Below, piece by piece: positions 35,706-44,930 of a stretch of DNA of 64,000 nt. Numbering within the stretch: the first letter of the stretch is position 1; the number at the start of each line of letters is the position of its first letter. The position numbers and the translations under genes are program-made. Origin of the DNA: Isoetes taiwanensis (lineage: Eukaryota; Streptophyta; Lycopodiopsida; Isoetales; Isoetaceae); assembly GCA_021234155.1 (NCBI GenBank), contig JAJEKV010000091.1:2921501-2985500 (forward strand). The letters run 5' to 3'. The notes beneath the pieces are model-generated. The model saw nothing but the letters and a program-made list of their open reading frames with translations, was not told the DNA's origin and did no database searches.

Positions 35706-36280
35706 AACTTCCATATCAGGTAGATCGCGACGGCGCCAAATCAAGGTGTGTGGTATTTTTATGCCCCAACACAATTCGCTTCGGTGAGCCTAACGTCCGC
35801 ATTAACTTTTGCTTTTGAAATTTGCAACGTGTATATGGAAATCTAAAAGTCCATTCTCCTACAATCCATGCTTTTATACATTAAGCAAATTCAAATTTGA
35901 ATTGTAGGGGGGAAGCTGTATTAGGATGAAGTGAAGATCGTTAAGCAGCCGCTAGCCAAATGAAAGTCCGATCTCGACATAAAGCTTCAACCTACACATT
36001 CAACTTTTGAAATGTAGAAGGCTATGACGCCAGACGCTACTAAGAGACACCGGCCATGAGTTCTTGGTGATGCTATAATGCAAGTGGCATTTTAGAAGCG
36101 CCCACGTGTTGCATCACCGGCCCCGACAACCAAACAGAATTAAATACATATGGCGCCATGAATGTGCAATCCCCCTTATTCCGAAGAATATTCCAAGCAA
36201 ATCAGTAATTATGAGAGTTTGGTATCCTAGGTGGCATGGGAAAAGGGAGCGGAAATATGACGGAATGGCTGATAGAGGCC
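35706..36280 (+). repeat. Right subterminal repeat of the 8.5-kb element
   Basis: Second copy of the segment at 33711-34322, here running directly into the inverted terminus. Confidence 0.75.
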
Positions 36281-36306
36281 ATTTTCAGACCCCAACCGCC
36301 CTAATG

Positions 36307-36318
36307 TCATCTTCTTCT
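36307..36318 (+). repeat. Target-site duplication, right copy (12 bp)
   Basis: TCATCTTCTTCT directly after the right terminus, identical to 27784-27795. Confidence 0.75.
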
Positions 36319-38432
36319 TCTCCCGACTAATTCGTGGATGTTTCTCTAGCAACAGATTTCATCTTTGGTTTCAGGGGCCAGGAGCCATGCTCCCAAACGG
36401 CTTTTGTTCGTGCAATCATCCCTTTTACCATGAAAGCAATAGGAACAATAGCAAGAGAGGCACCTCAGAAGCAACTTTTGGTGGTTTTTGTCACATGGTC
36501 TGATGCAATGAAGTTTAGAGCTCCCACATAGTTTTCTCCTTCCTTCCTTTCAGATTTGTTTACACTTTGGGGACCATATGCCAAAAGAACCTCGCAATAT
36601 AAAAACAGATTCATGCAACTTCAAATCTAAGAAAAAATCTAAGAAAAACAAGAATTTACCTTCTTATATGAGGGTCTGGTGGATTGTTCATCATGTACCA
36701 GTTCATGAAATCCACAATGTCTTTGGCACGCTCCAATTTCCAGGCCTCATACTTCAATTGCTCTCTTGCCAAAATCCTTTTCAATATTGCACCTTGTCCA
36801 TCATGTTCTCCTTTGCCATGAGAACGGGCAAAGAAATTCCACTCATACTCAATTCCTTCACTACACACATAGTTCCTTCCTAAATACCGTAGAAAAGGCC
36901 TTGCTCCTTTAAACTAGGATGTGCAACCATCACTCTAAAAATATATTTTTGTACTTAATGTTCTCAGGCTCTAAGCCACCAAGATGTACTTTCAAGCAAT
37001 GTTGTACAAACTCGGCTATGCTCCCCTCCATCCGAAATATAAAAGTGCACTTCCTTTATAATTCTCCTCTAATTAGTGCTGATGGTCTCCTCGACTTGTC
37101 TTCTTCTTTCTTTTCAGCTTTATCCCGCCTCGCTTCTTTTCTCTGCCTCTTTAACTTCCATCTCCTCTATCTCAAATTTTTGGGTTGCATGTTTATATGT
37201 GATATGAATCAGAATTGAGGCCCTGGTCTCAGGTGTGCTGGCAAGATTGTGCCTCCCTCAATTTTAAACTGTAATTTTCAGCAAAATCAATTACAGAGAC
37301 AATTGCATCTTCGTGAAAGGTATCCAAACACGCCCCGAATTGCTTTTGTTCGCCAAAGGTGCCACATAATTGTGTACGATAAATTGTACCATTGTCTTGA
37401 GGCATGCTTCATAAGTCGGGCGCTCTCTCATTCTTGTATGCAAGTCTTGTTACTTTTTGCTGGTTTCTTCCCTCCCATTTTTTTTTTCTGTAGTCTCCTC
37501 AGATCCAACTTTTGCTGATTTCAGACCATGAAACATTTCGGTTTGCAGCTTGTTTAAAAAAGCATGTTACATGAGCACAATTTAATTAAGCCAAACAATA
37601 CCTTTTCAAACTGTTTCCACTCCTTGTAATCGGGCTTCCATCTTCTCCTTAGGACAAAAAAGCAAACCCGCTTATAACACCACAATTAAAGTTACCGAAA
37701 GCAAAGAATATCTTTAAATATCTTAACATTGAAGAGACAAACTTAAGAGTACCTTTTCAGCCCACAATCCTTGCATGCCAACCGCAGACATTGATGTTTG
37801 TGCCATTCTTCATCTTCTTCTTTAGAGCGCACCATTTGCCTCCAAAATCACTAGTGGATTTATAAACATGGTTCTTGGCACCACGAAGTTACCATCACCA
37901 CAAACAAAGACAATTACGTTTTGCATTCTTTGTGCACCCCATTTGATCTGTTTCGATTTTGTTGAGTGATTGCATCACATCCTCAAAGTGCATGTGATAT
38001 TGGCAAAGAACAGGTCTCTCTTTCTTTTTAAACGCCTTCATAAAAGATGGCTTAAGCAATTCAAATGTGCTACCTGTGGAAATCTTCATTTCATTGAATT
38101 CTTTTGAAGGCCATGTAAAATTGCAACTATAAACAAAGCGTAAATACAGAGTTCCAAACAAAATTAAAAGCAAAGAATCTAGTAAAGGTAAAGTTTGTAA
38201 AACATATAAAGCATAATAATTACCGAGAAATTTCAAGCAGCTTGTATTGGATGATCAATTCTTTTCACCATCTTTTGTAACAAACTTTCTCACATGCTTC
38301 CCGTATGGTGAGACTTTGTGTTTTTTCTGTGGTCCAGAACTTGTAAACAGAATTCTTAACCTCATCAGTTATTGCATCTGATCTCTTTTTCCTTGAAAAC
38401 ATTGACCACGGACCACATTGTTGTTCTGCCAT
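36319..38432 (-). CDS. Transposase-like gene of an unnamed 'SHGKG' family, interrupted
   Basis: Exons on the minus strand: 38432-38224 (ATG 38432; TDEVKNSVYKFWTTEKTQSL), 38126-37753 (FELLKPSFMKAFKKKERPVL, CQYHMHF, then EEWHKHQCLRLACKDCGLKR), 37647-37602 (WKPDYKEWKQFEK), about 37540-36660 (IDFAENYSLKL, EDGCTS, FFARSHGKGEHDGQGA, LKR) and about 36560-36319 (LLLRCLSCYCSYCFHGKRDD). Splice sites are GT-AG. From memory, proteins with the same motif series occur as uncharacterised, transposon-associated genes in animals and plants. The ordered acidic residues (D..EN, DG, HDG) would fit an RNase H-fold nuclease; that is inference. Several frameshifts and one in-frame TGA (38264) are present. The reading frame continues beyond the 8.5-kb insertion at 27783. 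Confidence 0.6.
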
Positions 38433-39160
38433 TACTCTTCGGCAGGGCAGAGCAACATGGTGGCTTGAAGCAGATCTGCTCATCATTCTGGTTGTGCTTG
38501 CAGGCTGGCCATAGCCGCCCGCTAACGATGTGATCCACATCGACAAAGTTGATGAAGAATTATCGACTCTCCCTAGCGAGGCAATTGCAGATCCAAAGAT
38601 GGGCAATGAATGGCACATTGCTGACATGGAAATCATCTTGGTACGGTGTCCAAGACCTTGTGCTGACATGTCAGACCCCCCGTTATCAGCCAAAACCCTC
38701 GTTACCAACCAAGGCGAACATGATGAGCCTAGAGCCGACCCGAACGGCCCCGCAAGACAAATGCGGATCTGACATAGGCAAGAGGCATTGCTGACATGGA
38801 AACCATCTCGGCACATCGTCTAAGACATGCATTGATGTTTCAGGACTCTCATTATCAGCCAAAACCCCCGTTATCAGCCAAGGCAGGCGCGATGGGTGTT
38901 GGCTTGCTTTTTATTTGCTTTTTTGCTGCTTCTGTGGTTGCTTGCAAGGCTTTCCCTTCAGGAAATGGAGGAGGGGATGGCTGGTCCAGTGTGAGGTAAA
39001 AACATAATAGAAACCCAAAAATATTGTAAGTGGTTTGTAAGTAGATAAAGAAAAGGGAAATGATGGAAAACGGAAGGAAAAAAAAATCTATTATGTGCTT
39101 GTCTTGCTTGCCTAGTTCTTGAATGCTTTGCATAATAAGGTAATAACAGGAAATAGTTTC
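38433..39160. other. Upstream region of the SHGKG gene, no other gene
   Basis: Probable promoter region of the minus-strand gene. It contains the 170-bp duplication listed separately. Long frames on both strands (38265-38816 minus, 38530-38794 plus) are by-products of its high GC content. Confidence 0.4.
38616..38895 (+). repeat. Direct duplication, 170-bp period
   Basis: Copies at 38616-38725 and 38786-38895 share CATTGCTGACATGGAAA, ATCATCT or CCATCTC, and TTATCAGCCAAAACCC. Inside each copy a shorter element (TATCAGCCAAAAC, then CGTTA.CA.CCAAGGC) is itself doubled. Confidence 0.7.
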
Positions 39161-39225
39161 TGCCCTTTAAGGGAAGGACAGACCTTTGATTTGCGCTCTA
39201 TGCAAGGGGTTCGATTCCCCTGGCA
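39161..39225 (+). tRNA. tRNA-like fragment (B-box and T-arm only)
   Basis: GGGGTTCGATTCCCC at about 39206-39220 is a perfect T-stem/loop, followed by TGGCA. TGCC at 39161 could pair with the 3' GGCA, but the rest of the acceptor stem and the D arm do not fold, and no anticodon loop is clear. Probably a tRNA-derived SINE or decayed tRNA rather than a gene. Confidence 0.25.
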
Positions 39226-39580
39226 TGTGTGTGTGATGCCACTTCTTGTTCTATGCAAAGACGCTTGAAAGTGGAATCTGAAAGGCTTGAGTTGGAAGTC
39301 GTGAATGTAGAATGAGCGCATTTTTGTATGCATGGAGAGTCAATTGTGTATTTGCTTTATTTCATAAGATCGGATTGATCCTAAAAAATGAAGCCTTCGT
39401 GCAGCATCGTGGGGCTAGGACCGGTTAAATGTCGTGGTTCCTCTTCAACAAGAATAGCTTTAGTCTTGAGAATATCTATTTTTTCCTCGATATAGCTAAA
39501 AATGCGATCGATCAGCCAAGACATAAGCACACCTATGGAAACTACCTTAAATTTAATGCTTCTAAATATACGGTGGTAAT
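39226..39580. other. Intergenic, nothing recognised
   Basis: Flank of retroelement B. Confidence 0.45.
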
Positions 39581-40880
39581 TGTTGCCCCCAAAGGGCAAC
39601 ATGCTAATTGTGGTAGGTCAAAGTTTGGAAGAGCTTGGTAGTCAACATTGATGTGGAGGTCAAAGGATGCTTACCTTCTAGGTCAACAAGTGCTCAAGTT
39701 AAAAGTTCACAAGAGGTACCTTATTTGGGTCAAATGCTTAGTCAAGAATATACTCTAGGAGAACTGGGTTATGAAGTTTGAAGGCATCTTTTGAAGTTTG
39801 AAGATAAAAGTTTGAAGACTCCTGTGATACATAGTACCAACCTCGATTCTCTCCCTCTTTCCCACTTCTATATCCATGTCTCATTCCCATTTGCTTTTAT
39901 TTAACCATTGTGCCACTTCTCTACTATATAAGCCAAGTTTGCCTATCTCAATTATTTCTCTAGCCATATTTTCCTTTCCTTTCATAGTACTACCATTTGA
40001 TATTTTTCTATACCCATCCTCTTGCCATGGAAGTTGAAGTAAAGTAAAGAATGTAGGTAATTGAGTAACATTATAGTCAAATGCTAGTCGCTAAGAAAGT
40101 ATATATATGGGAATTTATCAAAAGATATCATTTATATTGTAGAAAATTATGAAGAAGATGCAAAGGAAGCATGGCTTTTGAAGAAAAAACATGATCCTTA
40201 GCAATTTTGTCTTTCAAAAAATCTTATAGAAAATTCCCCTATGTTTTTAATTGCTTTTGGTTCAGTTGCCACCAATCCTTGAGACATCTGAGACCCATAT
40301 GCTTTGAGAAAACCAAAAATACCATTTACAACTCGAAGTTAGAAAAATTTGCACTGCTTTGATCGTTTTTCGATCAGATTTTGCCAACCAATGCAAAAAC
40401 ACCTATGAGCATCCAAATGAATATCTGACCTCATGCCCACACTCCGCTACCCCTTGTGATATATTGGCTTTGAAAAATCCCAAAAAGTGGTCGTAAACTC
40501 TAGTTCCATTTTTTTGATCTCTCGTTTTCCGCTTTGACCGCCATTGACCAATTTTTGACCTCACTTTAAGCTCGAATATCTCTCGTGATTATGATCCGAC
40601 TCGATCGTGGATTTCACCATTGATTCCTACAACTTTTTTTGTGCAGCTTAAATCATCCGACCCAAATATTCAATCTACCATCGATTGTCTGTACCAATTT
40701 GAGTCAAGGTTCCATTTTCTAGAAATGGGAAAGGTATGAAACTTTAGGTTTTGGCTTTTTTTGCTAGATTTATCTTGCATAGACCGATCACCTTAAGTGA
40801 TCCGAGGTCCTAACCCCAACTTGGGTCCCTACTCAAGTTGGCTTATTGTGGTTGACCTTTGAAGCCGTTGAGGGTCAACA
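39581..40880 (+). mobile_element. 5' LTR of Ty3 element B
   Basis: Starts TGTTGCCCCCAAAGGGCAAC and ends GGGTCAACA just before a primer-binding site, giving 1300 bp with TG...CA ends and the inverted TGTTG/CAACA borders expected of an LTR. The first 22 bp are a palindrome (TGTTGCC / GGGCAACA). Its outer parts match the LTR of element A at 57983-58250 and 59380-59897; the middle differs. Confidence 0.8.
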
Positions 40881-40883
40881 TTT

Positions 40884-40901
40884 TGGAGGTCCCACCGAGA
40901 T
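40884..40901 (+). promoter_or_regulatory. Primer-binding site, probably tRNA-Gln
   Basis: TGGAGGTCCCACCGAGAT lies three bases after the LTR. From memory, the complement of a eukaryotic tRNA-Gln 3' end is TGGAGGTTCCACCGAGAT, one mismatch away. Confidence 0.6.
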
Positions 40902-40923
40902 CCTACCTAGATCTTGAGAACTC

Positions 40924-42641
40924 ATGGCTCCAAAATGTAAATTTCCAGCAGTAACAAGAACCACTAGAAGACCAGAAGCATCGTAACCCCGCAGATAGAT
41001 CTCTTTCCCCAACCGGATTACTCCGTAGTATGCCTTACCGCTTTGAGTTGAATGTGCCTATTCCATTGCCTACTTTTGATTCTAGCATGAGTGCTAATAC
41101 CTTTCGGAGAACTTTTGAAGATTACTACTGTGGGATTATGGCTTTAAAAGGGATGTAAGTTCTCACAATTTGAGAAGTGTTTTAAAGAGGAGAGTGAAGC
41201 CGGTGCTTGGTGAATTTATGAGAAACTTATAGGAACCACCTCCGGGATGACCTTATCACCAAGTTCTTAGACGTTTGGATAACTTGTCGCTCCCAAGGAT
41301 CTTGTTAATGAATTGCAAAATTTCTATTTATGCAAGTGTGAAAGTGTTAGTCAATACAAGGAAAGTTCAGACCTTCATGAATAGATGCCGAAATGCCAAG
41401 TTACCATCCCCACACTTTTTTGGTGTCCTCTTTTATTAAAGGCCTATCTTCTAGACCGTAAATTCAAAGAAAACTTATCAAGATTCAAGTCGTTGTAAGG
41501 TTTTGATTCCATATACAAGGTCTTTGCCAAAACAATTGAATTGACCAAGATGCTTTCTATCCTACCGTAAAAAACACAATGGCTTTCATCATGATCCCTT
41601 CTACCCCGATGCCATTGATGGCCCTTATGAACCTCACCATTTCGTTTCATATCTATGTCAGGCATAAAGAGAAAAAAACCAAAGATTAAGAGGTCGATTC
41701 TCAAATTTCGTGGTTAAAGCAGACTTGACAAAGGTAATCAAGCTTTGCAGAAGTGTATGACCAAACAACTTGTGGAGCTCAAAACAAGCAGTAAGGTGTA
41801 AAACTTATCCCTAATGTATCCATTGCAATAGAACTTCACATCTAGCCGACATTTGCTATTGGCAAATATGCCCTAAATGCAAAAAGGAAGGTCATTTTGG
41901 TAGAGAATGTCCAGTTTGTACTTTTTGCAAGGAGATTGGTCATACTGATCTTAGGTGTTCTGTCAAAGAGTATTTTGCCAAGCAAGAGAGAGAAAAGAAA
42001 TCTGAGACAACTCCCCCATGTAAGGTTTGGTTGAATCTACTAGTTCTATAAGGTTTGTGCAAAGCTGTAAAATGCCAAAGACCAAGAAGTAATGGTGGTA
42101 CAAACCGTAAGCATGGGGGAGAGGTCCATAGGCCTGCTTGAACCCAACAAACACGTTCCAGAGAATTCAAGGAGGTCAACACTACCACCAGCTGCTGTTA
42201 CTGAAGTTCCTCCTCAAGAAATAGCTCCACCTCCTCAACAAAAGTATGGTAAGAGAGATCAAGACCTTGATGAATTAGATGTTTTACTAAAAAATTCTAA
42301 AGTGAGTGTAGACTTATTTACCTTATTAAAGATTGCACTCAACTATAGGAAAAAACTACCTTTAGTGAGGCAGTGGCTTGTGTGGGTGTTGCAAATGCTA
42401 CTAATCTTATTTTGGCTCAAAATGAGGAAGATCCAGGCGCATTTATGTGTTCAGCTACTCTAGGAGGATACTCTTTTTCTAATGTGTTGCTGGATGGTGG
42501 ATCACCCCTAAATATCATGCCTTATCATGTTAAGAAAAAATGTGGGCTCGAGATAGATAAAAGATCATCTGTTTTGTTAAAATCTTTTTCTAATGCTAAA
42601 ATAGCACCAGTTGGTATTGTGACCAAAGTTCCTGTTAACAC
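40924..42641 (+). pseudogene. Element B gag and 5' pol, frame-broken
   Basis: ATG 40924 opens a basic N-terminus (MAPKCKFPAVTRTTRRPEAS). Capsid-type gag follows in shifting frames to about 41760, then zinc knuckles (41820-41960) and protease flank from 42092 with VACVGVANATNLILAQNEED and the active-site motif LLDGGSPLNIMP (42373-42663). DGGS in place of DTG/DSG is typical of Tat-lineage proteases. The frame is broken many times; comparison with element A shows that many breaks sit where A reads CAG or CTG. The protein is interrupted after PVNT by the T-rich insertion at 42642 and resumes at 49241. Confidence 0.75.
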
Positions 42642-43059
42642 TGCCACGGTTCTATTGCGATAGCAATAGAACCGACATTCCTTGGATGGGGACGCCCCTT
42701 TTTTGCACTCCCTATTTATTCAGCATCTTTTCATTTTTTCGTCATCGGCGTTCTCTTGAGCTAGTTTTCTGCTTCTCTATCCTACCAGTTTGATAATCTA
42801 CCGTTCAAAGACTATTCCTATGTTTGATCTTTAGTGCAACAATCCGCTAAAATTTCTCGTCCGGGTGATCATATTATTTTTTTCGCTTTCTGTTTTTTGA
42901 GATTGGATGTAGCATCCTTTTCCTTTCTCTGCGAAGTTTTTCTTTGGCTTTTCCAGAAGCTTCGAGGTAGTAGGGCTCTTTCCTTCGCTTTGATTGACGC
43001 CGCCGCGCTACCATTGGTTCCCGCTTAAGCCTTCTTAGATGTGGTTCAAGTAATACTTT

Positions 43060-43422
43060 TTGACTAGAGTTTTGTGCAGATCCGGATCCGGGGTTTTCTT
43101 GGTTTTTATTTTGAATGGGTTCTTAGCGGTGAGGGTTTTGCAGAATCGGTTCTTTGGTTTATTGTATGATCTTGGTAGACCACTTTCGATATATTCATCC
43201 GGACGGTTTTTAATCAATTTTCTTCCCGATCTTGCTAGAGCACAAAGCATGAATCGATGGTTGCAAGGAATCTTTTCGAGCATGGGTGGCATGCCGGATA
43301 ATATTGATACCTTTTTATTCCACTTTGCGGATGCGATCCGTGGGTTTAGCGTAAATCGATGGTTGCAAGCCCTAACCGGGTTCCGTTTCATACTGATTTT
43401 TGTGCTTGATGTTCAAAGATGA
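43060..43422 (+). CDS. Open frame in the T-rich element, probably non-coding
   Basis: A 120-codon frame within the less T-rich part of the element (43020-43700). It contains NRWLQ twice (NRWLQGIFSSMGGMPD and NRWLQALTGFRF) because of a DNA repeat, ATCGATGGTTGCAAG. No family is recognised. It is listed because it is the only frame in the element whose composition is not simply T-rich. Confidence 0.15.
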   Translation: MTRVLCRSGSGVFLVFILNGFLAVRVLQNRFFGLLYDLGRPLSIYSSGRFLINFLPDLARAQSMNRWLQGIFSSMGGMPDNIDTFLFHFADAIRGFSVNRWLQALTGFRFILIFVLDVQR

Positions 43423-43739
43423 GGGCCCGCGGCCGCTTTCCCGGGTTGTCGGTGCTTATGGAGACCCAGCTTTGATGTGTTTGTCAAGGCCGCTTTTGAG
43501 CCGAATCGACTCCGGATCGTGTTAGCAAGGACCTTGAGTCTCCGGGCGGGAATAACTTTCGATCGATTCCCTTGCATGGAGTCGGTTCGCTGTCACACCC
43601 TCCAGTTCTTCACCGCAGCCTTCCATATTATCCGTGAACCGCCAGAAGTCGCTTTTGCCTTCTTCGATATATATATAAGAATAATAATTGGTAAAATATT
43701 ACCGTAATTTGAGAGGGTGCATTGATAGCCAGATGGTTT

Positions 43740-43995
43740 TTTTTTCGTGGGTCATAGGTTCAAGTTGTGAATGAAGCAATTTTTTGGATCCAATATTACT
43801 TCGTGGTCATAGGTTCAAGTTTGAATGAAACAATTTTTTTGGGTCCAATATTTTGGGGTCGATTTATCCTTTATTTGTGTCACTTTTTGAGGATCCAATA
43901 TTATTTTCGCGGGTCATAGGTTCAAGTTCCTAATGAAACAATTTTTCGGATCCAATGTTTTGGGGTCGATTTATCTTTATTTGTGATTGGAAGGT
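43740..43995 (+). repeat. Tandem repeat in the T-rich element
   Basis: Three copies of GGTCATAGGTTCAAGTT, then AATGAA(A/G)CAATTTTT and GGATCCAAT or GGGTCCAAT, starting at about 43748, 43803 and 43913. The longer units also contain GGGGTCGATTTATC. Confidence 0.85.
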
Positions 43996-44319
43996 TTTCA
44001 ATTCTATTGTCTTGGGGATGTTTTTATCTTTCATTGTAGCGTGCGGTTGCTAGTCACATATGAGTCGCATTACATGGATTTTATCCTTTTTTTAAATTGT
44101 TTAGAGAGACCCATGTGAGTAAAGTCCTACTTTTAAGAACATTTCTTTTTGTAAAGATCTAGGCTTTAGTCCTCATTTTATTCAAGAAAAGTACATTTCC
44201 TATCCTTATTCGTTGTCTGTAGATGTTTTGTCCTTTTTATAGAATGCCTTCGTCAGTTTTTAGCAATATTTGTTGTATCCGCGTTCCATTCAAATGCCTT
44301 GATATGTGATACTTCGTCT

Positions 44320-44645
44320 TTCTAATGTTCGCTCGTCATTTTTCTTCTTGTGGATTTTTCGAGCACAACCTAGGTATGGTTTTGTTTTCTCATTTCATTC
44401 ATCTGCCACGTGAGTCCGGTCTAGGTATAGTTTAATCATATTTTCCTAATGTTGGCCCCCCGAATTTTTTGTGGTTTCTTCAAGCGCAACCTAGTGGATT
44501 AATGTGTTGTCGGATTCTCGTTTCATTTAATTGCTCAAGATAGGTTATACTTTGCTCTCCTAATATTGGCCGCCGATTTTTCTTTTGTGGACCTTTCTCA
44601 AGCGCAACCTAGGTATGTTTTTATTTTCTCATTTCTTTCAGTTGC
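44320..44645 (+). repeat. 118-bp tandem repeat, about 2.7 copies
   Basis: Each unit has TCTAATGTT or CCTAATATTGGC, then TTTTTCTT.TTGTGG, CAAGCGCAACCTAG and a TTTCATTTAATTGC-like end, at about 44323, 44446 and 44561. Confidence 0.8.
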
Positions 44646-44875
44646 GCCGAAACTTGCATTGGATTTTATTGTGCTATGGGCTCAATATGGTTTTACTCTC
44701 CATCTAGAAGGCCCATATAAGGGTTTAGGGTCTGTTATAGGTTGCATGTCCAACTGTTGTGTACCAGACTCACAACTATTGTTTGTCAAGCATTTTTTGC
44801 ACTTTTATCTTTCTCATTGTCATTAGTTTAACACGCTGTGTTGTATAATACTCCATGGTTAGGTGGTTGGTTGCA

Positions 44876-44930
44876 TCACTTGTGTACGTGTCTTTTATAG
44901 TTTGCAGCACTTGTGTACGTGTCTTTTATG
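44876..44930 (+). repeat. 32-bp duplication
   Basis: CACTTGTGTACGTGTCTTTTA occurs at 44877 and 44909. Confidence 0.9.

Larger units (their letters stand above)
27796..36306. mobile_element. 8.5-kb TIR DNA transposon
   Basis: The left end begins CATTAGGGCGGATTTGGGGT and continues into GAAAATGGCC. The right end (36277-36306) is its reverse complement with two small differences (GGCCATTTTCAGACCCC, then AACCGCCCTAATG), giving imperfect terminal inverted repeats of about 30 bp. The element is flanked by 12-bp direct repeats. It holds gene-like frames on both strands, an internal duplication of its right subterminal part, and a run of telomere-like repeats. The long target duplication (9-12 bp) would fit Mutator-like elements, but no MULE transposase motif was recognised, so the superfamily is open. 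It interrupts the SHGKG-family gene. Confidence 0.75.

Noticed and set aside
39429-39641. Plus-strand 70-codon frame crossing 39581
   Set aside because: It runs from flanking DNA into the LTR start; the APKGQHANC ending is the LTR palindrome and recurs at 57983 in another context.
42642-42680. Canonical Helitron end at the hairpin
   Set aside because: On neither strand are there TC and CTRR ends or an A-T insertion site; only the hairpin and the lack of a target duplication fit.
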